The notes beneath the pieces are model-generated. The model did no database searches, was not told the origin of the DNA, and worked only from the letters and a program-made list of their open reading frames with translations. A stretch of DNA of 27,448 nt, taken from contig CANCOY010000049.1 in assembly GCA_947379865.1 (NCBI GenBank), positions 1 to 27,448 on the forward strand, in the 5' to 3' direction. Of this stretch, positions 16,120 to 23,732 are shown piece after piece; the stretch's first letter is position 1; each line of letters begins with the position of its first letter. Source of the DNA: Acetobacteraceae bacterium. Its GTDB lineage: Bacteria > Pseudomonadota > Alphaproteobacteria > Zavarziniales > Zavarziniaceae. A program made the translations under genes and the position numbers.

Positions 16120-17088
16120 ATGGGTTTCCTCTCCCGCTTATCCGACCGGCTTTCCGACATTTCCCCCAGGGTCTGGAAGGGTGTGCGCGTGCTTGCCGCT
16201 CTCCTTCTGGTGGTAATGCTGCTGTATTATCCCGTGGGGATGATCCTTGCGCATCGCATTGATGACAATCCGGATTTCCTGCCGCCGGCCAGCGAAACGC
16301 CGGAGGGGGCAAGCCATGCCGTGGCCATGGCCGCCGCCCTGATCGACCGCGAGGTGGATGTAAACGGGTGGGTTGCCAATGATCCCTTCTTCCTGCCTGG
16401 CGCCGCTCTCGATAACATGCCCAATTACCAGCAGGGCATTGTCGCCTCGCTTGGTCGCTTTGCCTTCGAGCTGACGGACCAGATCGGCCGTTCGCGCGGG
16501 TCGAGTGCGGCCGACCGCGATCTTCAGGAAGCGGCAGGTCTCTTGCAGTATTCCGGCACCAAATGGGTCTTTGACCTGTCGACCTCGGTCATGCCCACCG
16601 CCAGTTCCGAGCAGCAGTATCGCAAGGCGGCCCGTTCGCTGAAGGCCTATAACGCCCGCGTTGCCCGGGGCGAGGCGCTGTTCGACCGGCGCGGTGACAA
16701 TCTGCAGGCAACCCTCGACCGGGTGGCAAATGACCTGGGCAATCTCTCCGCCCAGCTCGACCAGCAGATCCGCGATAATGGCGGCGCCCTGATCGACACC
16801 CATGGCGACGATGTCTTCTACCGGGTCAAGGGACAGATCTATGCCTATGAAATGATCCTGAAGGGCCTGCAGAAGGACTTCCAGGCCGTGATCCGCGACC
16901 GCAATGTGACGTACCAGTTCGACCAGCTGATCCAGAGCCTGAACGAGGCGGCGCAGCTGCGCCCGCTGGTGGTCATGAACGGCGCCCCGGACGCCGTGAT
17001 GACGCCAAGTCATCTGGCGGCAGAAGGATTTTTCCTGCTGCGTGCCCGCACCCAGCTGCGCGAGATCACCAGCATTCTTGAAAAATGA
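16120..17088 (+). CDS. DUF2333 family membrane-anchored protein
   Basis: The product is 322 residues with one clear membrane segment near the N-terminus (about 24-47, containing LLLVVMLLYYPVGMIL), followed by a long soluble region probably in the periplasm. HRIDDNPDF just after the membrane segment, the NGWVANDPFF region and the C-terminal LLRARTQLREI are what I recall of DUF2333, a family of unknown function. Much of the region from about 175 to 270 is predicted by eye to be helical, with heptad-like spacing. ATG 16120 places the membrane anchor at the N-terminus, whereas an in-frame start at 15991 would add an implausible Arg-rich extension. The stress-protein gene follows after 70 bases, and an imperfect CCAGCC/GGCTGG hairpin (17099-17126) lies between them. 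Confidence 0.85.
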   Translation: MGFLSRLSDRLSDISPRVWKGVRVLAALLLVVMLLYYPVGMILAHRIDDNPDFLPPASETPEGASHAVAMAAALIDREVDVNGWVANDPFFLPGAALDNMPNYQQGIVASLGRFAFELTDQIGRSRGSSAADRDLQEAAGLLQYSGTKWVFDLSTSVMPTASSEQQYRKAARSLKAYNARVARGEALFDRRGDNLQATLDRVANDLGNLSAQLDQQIRDNGGALIDTHGDDVFYRVKGQIYAYEMILKGLQKDFQAVIRDRNVTYQFDQLIQSLNEAAQLRPLVVMNGAPDAVMTPSHLAAEGFFLLRARTQLREITSILEK

Positions 17089-17158
17089 CGCTGCCGGGCC
17101 AGCCTCCCCCTTGCGGGTGGGGCTGGTCCGCGCCAAGCTTTGCCGGAAAGGAACCCCT

Positions 17159-17647
17159 ATGGCTGATGTTCCGGCAGATCCCGAGATCAGGCGCAAATTT
17201 CTGGTGGTTGTCGATGACACCCCGGAATGCCGGCTGGCCCTGCGTTACGCTGGCCGGCGTGCCCTGAAGACACAGGGTGCCGTCACACTCCTTTATGTAA
17301 TCCCCCCCGGCGAGGTCCAGCATTTCCGTGGTGTCGAGGAAATCATGCGCCAGGAAGCCCGGCAGGAGGCCGAGCACGTGCTGCATCTGCTGGCCGAGGA
17401 GGTGAATACCTTTGCCGGCCTGATGCCCGAACTCGTCATCCGCGAGGGCCTGCGCAAGGACCAGGTGCTGGCCCTGATCGACGAAGATCCCTCCATCCGG
17501 GTGCTGGTGCTGGGCGCAGGTACGGGCAAGGACGGGCCGGGGCCGCTGGTCTCTGCCCTGGCGGGTGAGATGGCGGGCACACTCAACATCCCCATCACCA
17601 TCGTGCCCGGCAAGCTTGATGTCGGCCGCATCGACGAACTCACCTGA
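17159..17647 (+). CDS. universal stress protein, UspA family
   Basis: This 162-residue protein has the Usp alpha/beta fold pattern: a first strand with VVVDDTPECRLALRYA, LLYVIPPG as the second strand, VLVLGAGTGK near the nucleotide loop, and a final strand ITIVPGK. The canonical G-2x-G-9x-G(S/T) ATP motif is only partly recognisable (GAGTGKDGPGP), so ATP binding is uncertain. AAGGAA stands at good distance before ATG 17159. In related genomes a Usp gene of this kind sits between trpS and nfuA, but here nfuA is about 9 kb away. The next gene begins 21 bases after the stop, suggesting co-transcription. Confidence 0.9.
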   Translation: MADVPADPEIRRKFLVVVDDTPECRLALRYAGRRALKTQGAVTLLYVIPPGEVQHFRGVEEIMRQEARQEAEHVLHLLAEEVNTFAGLMPELVIREGLRKDQVLALIDEDPSIRVLVLGAGTGKDGPGPLVSALAGEMAGTLNIPITIVPGKLDVGRIDELT

Positions 17648-17668
17648 AACCGGCCGGATCGCGCGAGC

Positions 17669-18853
17669 ATGGGCGCCGCCCTTGAGGTGTTTCTGGCCTT
17701 CCTCGGCCTTGGGCTGACCTCCTTTGGCGGGCCGGTCGCCCATCTTGGCTATTTCCGCACCGCCTTTGTGGAGCGGCGACGCTGGATCGATGGCGCGGCT
17801 TTTGCCGATCTTGTCGCCCTGTGCCAGGTGCTGCCCGGGCCTTTGTCGAGCCAGCTGGGCTTTGCGCTCGGCCTCAGGCGGGCCGGCGCCCTGGGCGGGT
17901 TGGCGGCGTGGGTGGGCTTCACCCTGCCCTCGGCTGTGGTCATGGCGGCGCTGGGTCTGGGTCTGGGTCTGGGCGGCCTGTCGCAGGTTCTGGTGCCCGG
18001 ACTTGGCCACGGGCTGAAGCTGGCGACGGTCGCGGTGGTGGCCGCTGCCGTCTTCACCATGGCCCGCAGCCTGATCACGGACCTGCGCCGGGCCGCCATC
18101 CTTGTTATTGCCCTGATCCCGGCCCTGCTGCCGGGTGGGGCCGTGGGCCAGGTGCTGGCGCTTTTTGTGGGCGGGCTGCTGGGGCTCTGGCTCTGCCGGG
18201 GGCAGGGTGCGCTGTCAGCAACGCCTGAGGCGCCTGAGGTGCCGGGCGCCAGCCGGCGCAGCGGGGCAGGGTTGCTGGCCCTCTGCGCGGCCTTGCTGTT
18301 GCTGCTGCCGCTGGCGGCATGGCTGACCGGGGCACAGGCCCTGGCGCTGGCCGATGTCTTTGCGCGGGCCGGCGCCCTGGTTTTCGGTGGCGGCCATGTG
18401 GTGCTGCCCCTGCTGCAGGCCGAGGTGGTGGGGCGCGGCTGGCTGGCGTCCGACACCTTTCTGGCGGGCTATGGTGCGGCCCAGCTGATGCCCGGGCCGC
18501 TGTTCTCGTTTGCCGCCTTTGTGGGGGCAGCGGCGGGGCCGGAACCCCATGGGCTGGCGGGTGCCGCCATCGCCCTTTGCGCCCTGTTCCTGCCGGGCCT
18601 GCTGCTGGTGGCGGGCGCCCTGCCATTTTGGGAGGGCCTGCGCCGCCTGCCCCGGGCCAAGGCAGCCCTTGCCGGGGCCAATGCCGCCGTGGTGGGCGTG
18701 CTGGCGCTGGCCCTTTGGGATCCGGTGTGGACCGGGGCGGTGCACGCCCTGCCTGATGGGATCCTGGCAGTGGCGGGCTTTGCGGCGCTGGCTTTTCTCC
18801 GTGTGCCGCCAGTGCTGCTGGTGCTGGCCCTGATGCTGTCAGGCCTGGTCTGA
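17669..18853 (+). CDS. chrA: ChrA-type chromate transporter
   Basis: This 394-residue protein is very hydrophobic and has the two homologous halves of long-chain CHR proteins. The first half starts with GLGLTSFGGPVAHLGYFR and has LCQVLPGPLSSQ. The second repeats the pattern with ARAGALVFGGGHVVLPLL and GAAQLMPGPLFSF. The family exports chromate in resistant bacteria, but many chromosomal homologues have no proven substrate. No chrB regulator is present, so chromate itself is not certain. A short in-frame hexamer repeat near 17951-17973 encodes alternating Leu-Gly. The last 15 bases overlap the 3' end of the convergent lipid kinase gene. Confidence 0.93.
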   Translation: MGAALEVFLAFLGLGLTSFGGPVAHLGYFRTAFVERRRWIDGAAFADLVALCQVLPGPLSSQLGFALGLRRAGALGGLAAWVGFTLPSAVVMAALGLGLGLGGLSQVLVPGLGHGLKLATVAVVAAAVFTMARSLITDLRRAAILVIALIPALLPGGAVGQVLALFVGGLLGLWLCRGQGALSATPEAPEVPGASRRSGAGLLALCAALLLLLPLAAWLTGAQALALADVFARAGALVFGGGHVVLPLLQAEVVGRGWLASDTFLAGYGAAQLMPGPLFSFAAFVGAAAGPEPHGLAGAAIALCALFLPGLLLVAGALPFWEGLRRLPRAKAALAGANAAVVGVLALALWDPVWTGAVHALPDGILAVAGFAALAFLRVPPVLLVLALMLSGLV

Positions 18854-19756
18854 GGCCGGCCCGTGCACCAGCAGCAACCGCTCTGGCGCAAGGCTGAGGC
18901 TGACGGGCAGGGCGGCCAGAATATCGCCATCACCCTGTACGGGATCGCCCGCCGGGCCGCTGACCGTGATGACCTGGCCTTCCACGACGTCAAAATCCGG
19001 CAGGCGGGGCAACAGGCCCAGGGCCAGCGCCACCGCATAGCGCGTGACATTCCACAGCCCCCGCCGCCTGAACAGGCACAGCGCCAGGCTCTCGCGCCCC
19101 AGACCGGCCTGCGGCGTGATCACCCATGGCCCGCCATAGTGCCGCCCGTTGGCGATCACGGCGGAGGCGGCGGTAACCGGCTGCCCGTCAACCGTGATGT
19201 CATAGGCGGGAAAGCGGAAATGCCGGGTCTGGCGGACCATTTCGGCAACATAGGCCAGCTTGCCAAAGCGGCGCTTCAGGCCGGTATCGACGTCGCGCAC
19301 CACATGGGCGTCAAAGCCGATGCCGGCCATCAGGATGAAGTGCCGTGTGCCCAGTGCCGACGTGGCGCATCCCAGGGTAACGGGCCGGGGCACGCCGCCG
19401 GCAATCGCCTGTGCAACCGCGTCGGGCCGCCGGGGCAGGCCAATTTCCGAAGCCAGGACATTGGCGGTGCCAAGGGGCACGATGGCCAGTGGCATGGCCG
19501 AACCCACCAGCCCGTTGACCACCTCATTGATCGTGCCGTCGCCCCCGGCGGCCACCACCAGATCCCAGGAACTGCCGGCGGTCAGCCGGGCGAAAGCCTC
19601 GGCATCCCCCCGGGCCTGGGTGTCACGCACCTCAACCTCGGCGCCGGCGGCCCTGAGATGGGCAAGGGTTGCCGCCAGAAAGCCACCATGGCGCTGGCCC
19701 GCCACCGGATTGTGGATCACCAGGCAGCGCCGTGTCGTTGCGGGTATCAGGGCCAT
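18839..19756 (-). CDS. diacylglycerol kinase family lipid kinase
   Basis: The protein is 305 residues from ATG 19756, which has GGCGGA at useful spacing. A GTG at 19777 would add seven residues. The DAGK/LCB5/YegS catalytic domain is clear: HNPVAG near the N-terminus, the nucleotide-binding GGDGTINEVVNG (71-82) and PLGTANVLASEIGLP. The C-terminal beta-sandwich has GIGFDAHVV and ends with a GDGD motif. The family phosphorylates diacylglycerol or related lipids with ATP. Because plcP, agt and btaAB close by make or consume diacylglycerol, a role in recycling it to phosphatidic acid is a sensible inference. Substrate cannot be fixed from sequence. The gene converges on chrA with a 15-base overlap. 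Confidence 0.9.
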   Translation of the reverse strand: MALIPATTRRCLVIHNPVAGQRHGGFLAATLAHLRAAGAEVEVRDTQARGDAEAFARLTAGSSWDLVVAAGGDGTINEVVNGLVGSAMPLAIVPLGTANVLASEIGLPRRPDAVAQAIAGGVPRPVTLGCATSALGTRHFILMAGIGFDAHVVRDVDTGLKRRFGKLAYVAEMVRQTRHFRFPAYDITVDGQPVTAASAVIANGRHYGGPWVITPQAGLGRESLALCLFRRRGLWNVTRYAVALALGLLPRLPDFDVVEGQVITVSGPAGDPVQGDGDILAALPVSLSLAPERLLLVHGPASDQA

Positions 19757-19887
19757 TCTTGATCCGCCAATGGTCACATGGTCTGCTGGGGAGATAGGAA
19801 GGGGGCGTGTACTTTCTACCCCCGGCGCAGGAATGCAGTTGAAATGCAGACTGTTTCATTTTCATGACGGATGGGACGGGCGCCAGC

Positions 19888-20280
19888 ATGCTGTCACACA
19901 TAACCATCGGCATTTCGGATTTTGGCCGGGCACTGACCTTTTATGACGGCCTCTTCGCGATTCTGGGCCTTGTCCGCAAGTTTGCCGCCCCCGACCCGGG
20001 TTGGGCTGGCTGGATGGAGGGGGACCAACCCCGGCCCCTTGTGATTATCACGCTCCCCCATGATGGCGCCCCGCACCTGCCGGGTAACGGGCAGATGACG
20101 GCTTTTCTGGCCAGGGACCGGGCGCTGGTGGCGCGCGCGCATGCTTTTGCGCTTGCCCATGGCGGGATTGATGAAGGGGCGCCGGGCCTGCGGCCACAGT
20201 ACCACCCCGACTATTACGGGGCCTATTTCGGCGATCCCGATGGCAACAAGCTCTGCGTCTGCTGCCACGCGGCCGGATAG
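19888..20280 (+). CDS. VOC (glyoxalase/bleomycin-resistance) family protein
   Basis: A 130-residue protein with the two beta-alpha-beta-beta-beta halves of the vicinal oxygen chelate fold. It opens with LSHITIGISDFGRALTFYDGLF and closes with the typical YYGAYFGDPDGNKLCVCCH. Members include glyoxalases, dioxygenases and antibiotic-binding proteins. This subgroup has no assigned substrate that I know. The start at 19888 fits the family N-terminus, and an in-frame ATG at 19864 is possible. Its stop is 107 bases before plcP and a small CTTCC/GGAAG hairpin follows, so it is probably a separate transcript. Confidence 0.85.
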   Translation: MLSHITIGISDFGRALTFYDGLFAILGLVRKFAAPDPGWAGWMEGDQPRPLVIITLPHDGAPHLPGNGQMTAFLARDRALVARAHAFALAHGGIDEGAPGLRPQYHPDYYGAYFGDPDGNKLCVCCHAAG

Positions 20281-20305
20281 CCTTCCTCTTTGGAAGCAAC
20301 AATAT

Positions 20306-20374
20306 CTTTGTCAAATCTACAGTTTGTGGTATCGACTATAAAGAAACACCAAATATTGCATTTACGTGACAAAG
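20306..20374 (+). promoter_or_regulatory. plcP upstream region with spaced inverted repeat and -10-like box
   Basis: CTTTGTCA (20306-20313) and its exact inverse TGACAAAG (20367-20374) flank an AT-rich stretch holding TATAAA (20337-20342). There is no good -35 hexamer. TTTGTCA resembles one half (CTGTCAT) of the PhoB box and lies where a Pho box would be expected relative to TATAAA, but the adjacent second half is poor. The region looks activator-dependent. PhoB control is known for plcP and btaA in other alphaproteobacteria but is only an inference here. Confidence 0.4.
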
Positions 20375-20387
20375 CAAAGGCAACTTG

Positions 20388-21329
20388 ATGACATCGATCA
20401 AGGCGCGGGCCTTACTCGACGATAACTTGGATTCCTTTGGTCTGCCGGGCGGCATCTCTACAGGTGACGGTGGCGACCCGCCGGGATCTGACCACGGGGG
20501 GCAGGGGTCCGACGGGGGCGATGCGGAGTGGAGCCTCAACTATCGCACGATCTGGCTTTCCGACATTCATCTTGGCACGCGCGGCTGCAAGGCTGATATG
20601 CTGCTCAGCTTCCTGAAACATACCGAGTGCGAGACGCTTTATCTGGTTGGCGACATTGTCGATGGCTGGCGGCTGAAGCGCGCCTGGTTCTGGGCACAGA
20701 GCCATAATGACGTGGTGCAGAAGGTGCTGCGCAAGGCGCGCAAGGGCACCCGCGTGATCTATGTGCCGGGCAACCATGACGAAGCCCTGCGCGATTTTAC
20801 CGGCCACCACTTTGGCGGCGTTGCCGTGGTTGACGAAGCGGTTCATGACACGGCCGACGGCCGCCAGTTTCTGGTAATCCATGGCGATGCCTTTGACGGC
20901 GTGGTGCGCTATGCCAAATGGCTCGCCATCCTCGGGGACCAGGCCTATACGGTGCTGCTGGCCGCCAATCACTGGCTGAACATCGCGCGCCGCCGCCTGG
21001 GCTATCCCTATTGGTCGCTGTCGGCCTTCCTGAAACACAAGGTGAAGAACGCCGTCGAATACATCTCGAATTTCGAGGTGGCGGTGGCGGCAGAGGCGCG
21101 GCGCCGCAATGTGACCGGGGTTATCTGCGGCCATATCCACCATGCCGAGATCCGCGAGATCGATGGCATTCTATATTGCAACGATGGCGACTGGGTGGAG
21201 AGCTGTACCGCCCTCGTCGAACATGCCGATGGCCGCCTCGAGATCCTGCGCTGGACCGAGGAAATGACGCGCCGCACGGCTGCCGCCGCAGCCGGGGCCG
21301 AGGGTCAGTTGCTGGCGGGTCGGGCATGA
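20388..21329 (+). CDS. plcP: PlcP-type phospholipase C (metallophosphoesterase)
   Basis: The 313-residue protein belongs to the calcineurin-like phosphoesterases often labelled UDP-2,3-diacylglucosamine hydrolase. Its sequence closely matches what I recall of Sinorhizobium PlcP: TIWLSDIHLGTRGC, LYLVGDIVDGWRLK, VIYVPGNHDE, RRRLGYPYWSLSA and LKHKVKNAVEYISNFE. PlcP removes head groups from phospholipids such as phosphatidylcholine during phosphate starvation, leaving diacylglycerol. Metal ligands are visible: Asp59/His61, Asp89, Asn129/His130, and later His residues in VIHGD and CGHIHHAE. Residues 1-50 are an unusual Gly/Asp-rich extension before the enzyme domain. ATG 20388 has AAGG seven bases upstream. 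The stop overlaps the next start as ATGA, so translation is coupled to agt. Confidence 0.93.
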   Translation: MTSIKARALLDDNLDSFGLPGGISTGDGGDPPGSDHGGQGSDGGDAEWSLNYRTIWLSDIHLGTRGCKADMLLSFLKHTECETLYLVGDIVDGWRLKRAWFWAQSHNDVVQKVLRKARKGTRVIYVPGNHDEALRDFTGHHFGGVAVVDEAVHDTADGRQFLVIHGDAFDGVVRYAKWLAILGDQAYTVLLAANHWLNIARRRLGYPYWSLSAFLKHKVKNAVEYISNFEVAVAAEARRRNVTGVICGHIHHAEIREIDGILYCNDGDWVESCTALVEHADGRLEILRWTEEMTRRTAAAAAGAEGQLLAGRA

Positions 21330-22432
21330 CGATGGTGCAGATCCCGGTGGGCCAGCCGGCCACCATTCTGATCATCACGGACGCCTGGCATCCCCAGGTG
21401 AATGGGGTGGTGCGGACCATTGATACGGTCACAGGCGAACTGCGCCGTCTTGGCCACCCGGTCGAGGTGATCGGGCCTGATGGTTTCACGACCTTTCCGT
21501 GCCCCACCTATCCAGAGATCCGCCTGTCGCTGCTGCCGCGCCGGCGGCTGGCGCGGCTGATTGATGCGGCGCAACCCTGTGCGATCCATATCGCCACGGA
21601 AGGGCCGCTGGGCTATGCCGCCCGGGCGCATTGCCTGAAGCGCGGCCTGCCGTTCACCACCGCCTATCACACCCGCTTTCCCGAATATGTTCATGCCCGT
21701 TTCCGGATTCCGCTGGGCCTCACCTACAGGGTGATGCGCCGGTTTCACGATCCGGCGGCCGGCATCATGGTGGCCACCCGTTCCATTGCCGCCGACCTTG
21801 AGGCGCGCGGTTTCACCAATACGCGGGCCTGGTCACGCGGGGTCGATGTGGTGCTGTTCCGCCCGGAAGAGACGGCGGCGGAACAGGATCCCTTTGCCGG
21901 GCTGGAACGGCCCATCTGGCTCAATGTCGGCCGGGTGGCGGTGGAGAAGAACATCGAGGCATTCCTTGCCCTCGACCTGCCGGGCACCAAGGTGGTGGTG
22001 GGCGACGGGCCCGCGCGGGAGCGCCTGATGCGGGCCTGGCCCAAGGCGCACTTTGCCGGCGCCCGCCATGGCGAGGATCTGGCCCGCTATTTCCGGGCGG
22101 CCGATGTCTTTGTCTTTCCCAGCCGCACCGACACCTTTGGCCTGGTGCTGCTGGAAGCGCTTGCCTCTGGCGTGCCGGTGGCAGCCTTCCCGGTGCCCGG
22201 CCCCCTCGATGTGCTGACGCCGCAGGTCGGCATCATGGACGAAGACCTGCAAAAGGCGGCCACGGCGGCCCTCGCCCTTGATCCCGTGGCCTGCCGCGAA
22301 CATGCGCTTGGCTTCTCGTGGGAAGCCTGCGCCCGGCAGTTCCTCGCCAATCTGGAACCGCTGGAGCCCGGTGGATCGGTCTTGACCGAATGGCAACAGA
22401 ACCTTCACGGCAGCGTCACAGAAGTCCCCTAG
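21326..22432 (+). CDS. agt: Agt-type diacylglycerol glycosyltransferase (GT4)
   Basis: A 368-residue GT-B glycosyltransferase of family GT4. The N-terminal acceptor domain has TDAWHPQVNGVVRTI, PTYPEIRL and YHTRFPEYVHARF. The donor domain has LNVGRVAVEKN, VVVGDGPAR and RTDTFGLVLLEALASGVPV, where Asp269 and Glu277 correspond to the E-x7-E positions with Asp in the first place. This matches Agt enzymes, which sit next to plcP and transfer glucose and/or glucuronic acid to diacylglycerol to make glycolipids during phosphate limitation. Sugar specificity cannot be told from sequence. The start ATG 21326 overlaps the plcP stop. ATG 21332 is an alternative. btaA begins 34 bases after its stop. Confidence 0.9.
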   Translation: MTMVQIPVGQPATILIITDAWHPQVNGVVRTIDTVTGELRRLGHPVEVIGPDGFTTFPCPTYPEIRLSLLPRRRLARLIDAAQPCAIHIATEGPLGYAARAHCLKRGLPFTTAYHTRFPEYVHARFRIPLGLTYRVMRRFHDPAAGIMVATRSIAADLEARGFTNTRAWSRGVDVVLFRPEETAAEQDPFAGLERPIWLNVGRVAVEKNIEAFLALDLPGTKVVVGDGPARERLMRAWPKAHFAGARHGEDLARYFRAADVFVFPSRTDTFGLVLLEALASGVPVAAFPVPGPLDVLTPQVGIMDEDLQKAATAALALDPVACREHALGFSWEACARQFLANLEPLEPGGSVLTEWQQNLHGSVTEVP

Positions 22433-22466
22433 TGCTGACTGTACACAAAATTTTCAGAGAATCGTC

Positions 22467-23732
22467 ATGAAGGAACAGCCTATGCAGATGGATCTGGGCG
22501 AGGCGGGCAACATTGGTGGTGCCGCCGGGGTAATCCGGCTTCGTTCGGCGATCCATCAGCACAAGGCGCTGTCTGCCAAGGGCCTGCAGGAGCGCCTGTT
22601 CTCCCAGCTGTTCACCGGTCTGGTCTATCCCCAGATCTGGGAGGACCCGGAGGTTGACCTCGCGGCCCTGCAGATCGATGCAAACAGCCGCATCATGACC
22701 ATCACCTCTGGTGGCTGCAATGTGATGAGTTACCTCAGCGCCGGCCCTGCCCGCATCCATGCCCTCGACCTCAACGCCGCCCATGTGGCCCTGACGCGTC
22801 TGAAGCTGGCGGCGGCAGCCAGCCTGCCAGATCAGCAAAGCTTCTATCTTTTCTTTGGCAATGCCGCCGACCGCCGCAATATCGATGCCTATGACACCTA
22901 TATCCGCCCGCGTCTCGACGACGCCAGCCGCGGCTGGTGGGAGCGCCGGGATCTGCTGGGGCGCCGCCGCATCGAGATGTTTGCGCGCAATTTCTATCGC
23001 CATGGCCTGCTGGGCCGCTTCATTGGCGCCACCCACCTGCTGGCCCGGGCCTTTGGCGTGCGCCTGCAGGATCTGGTAGAGGCGCCGACCCAGGCCGACC
23101 AGGTGGCGTTTTTCGAGCGCAGCATCCTGCCCGTGTTCGAAAGCCGCTTTGTCCAGTGGCTCACCACCAAGCCGGCCTCGCTCTTTGGCCTTGGCATTCC
23201 CCCGGCCCAGTTCCATGTGCTGGCCGGTGGCCGCCCCATGTTCGAGGTCCTGCGCGAGCGGGTGCGCCGCCTCGCCTGTGATTTTCCCATGGCGAACAAC
23301 TACTTTGCCCGCCAGGCCTTTGGCCGTGCCTATGGCCCCGATGGCGCCCTGCCGCCCTATCTGGAAAGCGCCAGTTTCGACGCCCTGAAGACCCGCACCG
23401 ACCGGGTCGAGGTGCTGAACCGCTCGGTGACAGAATTCATGCAGGGCTGCAGCGCCGCCGCGCTCGACCGTTATGTGCTGCTCGACGCCCAGGACTGGAT
23501 GACCGATGCCCAGCTGACGGAGCTGTGGACCGAGATCACCCGCACCGCCGCCCCCGGCGCCCGGGTGATCTTCCGCACGGCGGCCGAACCCACCCTGTTG
23601 CCGGGCCGCCTGCCCGACAGCCTGCTGGCGCGCTGGCACTATCACGCCGAGGAATCCCTCGCCTTTGGCAAGGCCGACCGTTCGTCGATCTATGGCGGCT
23701 TCCACCTCTATAGCCTCAAGCCCACCGCATGA
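22467..23732 (+). CDS. btaA: S-adenosylmethionine:diacylglycerol 3-amino-3-carboxypropyltransferase BtaA
   Basis: BtaA (DUF3419) transfers the aminocarboxypropyl group of S-adenosylmethionine to diacylglycerol, the first step of the betaine lipid DGTS. Diagnostic stretches are HKALSAKGLQERLFSQLF, GLVYPQIWEDPEVD, the SAM-site-like MTITSGGCNVMSYL and HALDLNAAHVAL. FMQGCSAAALDRYVLLDAQDW and HYHAEESL near the end also fit. Length 421 is typical. ATG 22482 is a strong alternative start because AAGGAA precedes it, while 22467 has only a weak site. The stop overlaps the btaB start (ATGA). The supply of diacylglycerol would come from plcP in the same cluster. Confidence 0.95.
   Translation: MKEQPMQMDLGEAGNIGGAAGVIRLRSAIHQHKALSAKGLQERLFSQLFTGLVYPQIWEDPEVDLAALQIDANSRIMTITSGGCNVMSYLSAGPARIHALDLNAAHVALTRLKLAAAASLPDQQSFYLFFGNAADRRNIDAYDTYIRPRLDDASRGWWERRDLLGRRRIEMFARNFYRHGLLGRFIGATHLLARAFGVRLQDLVEAPTQADQVAFFERSILPVFESRFVQWLTTKPASLFGLGIPPAQFHVLAGGRPMFEVLRERVRRLACDFPMANNYFARQAFGRAYGPDGALPPYLESASFDALKTRTDRVEVLNRSVTEFMQGCSAAALDRYVLLDAQDWMTDAQLTELWTEITRTAAPGARVIFRTAAEPTLLPGRLPDSLLARWHYHAEESLAFGKADRSSIYGGFHLYSLKPTA

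Noticed and set aside
17951..17973. Tandem GGGTCT-like repeat in chrA as a phase-variable tract
   Set aside because: Only about three and a half hexamer copies, all in frame; a change in number would alter Leu-Gly pairs but not shift the frame.
20281..20387. Canonical PhoB box upstream of plcP
   Set aside because: Only one half-site-like TTTGTCA is convincing. The adjacent 7-base repeat at the proper 4-base spacing does not match, so I report only a tentative regulatory region.
20918..21325. Upstream extension of the agt reading frame inside plcP
   Set aside because: The frame is open but out of phase with plcP and gives Arg/Gly-rich sequence. The glycosyltransferase fold begins at the ATGA overlap.
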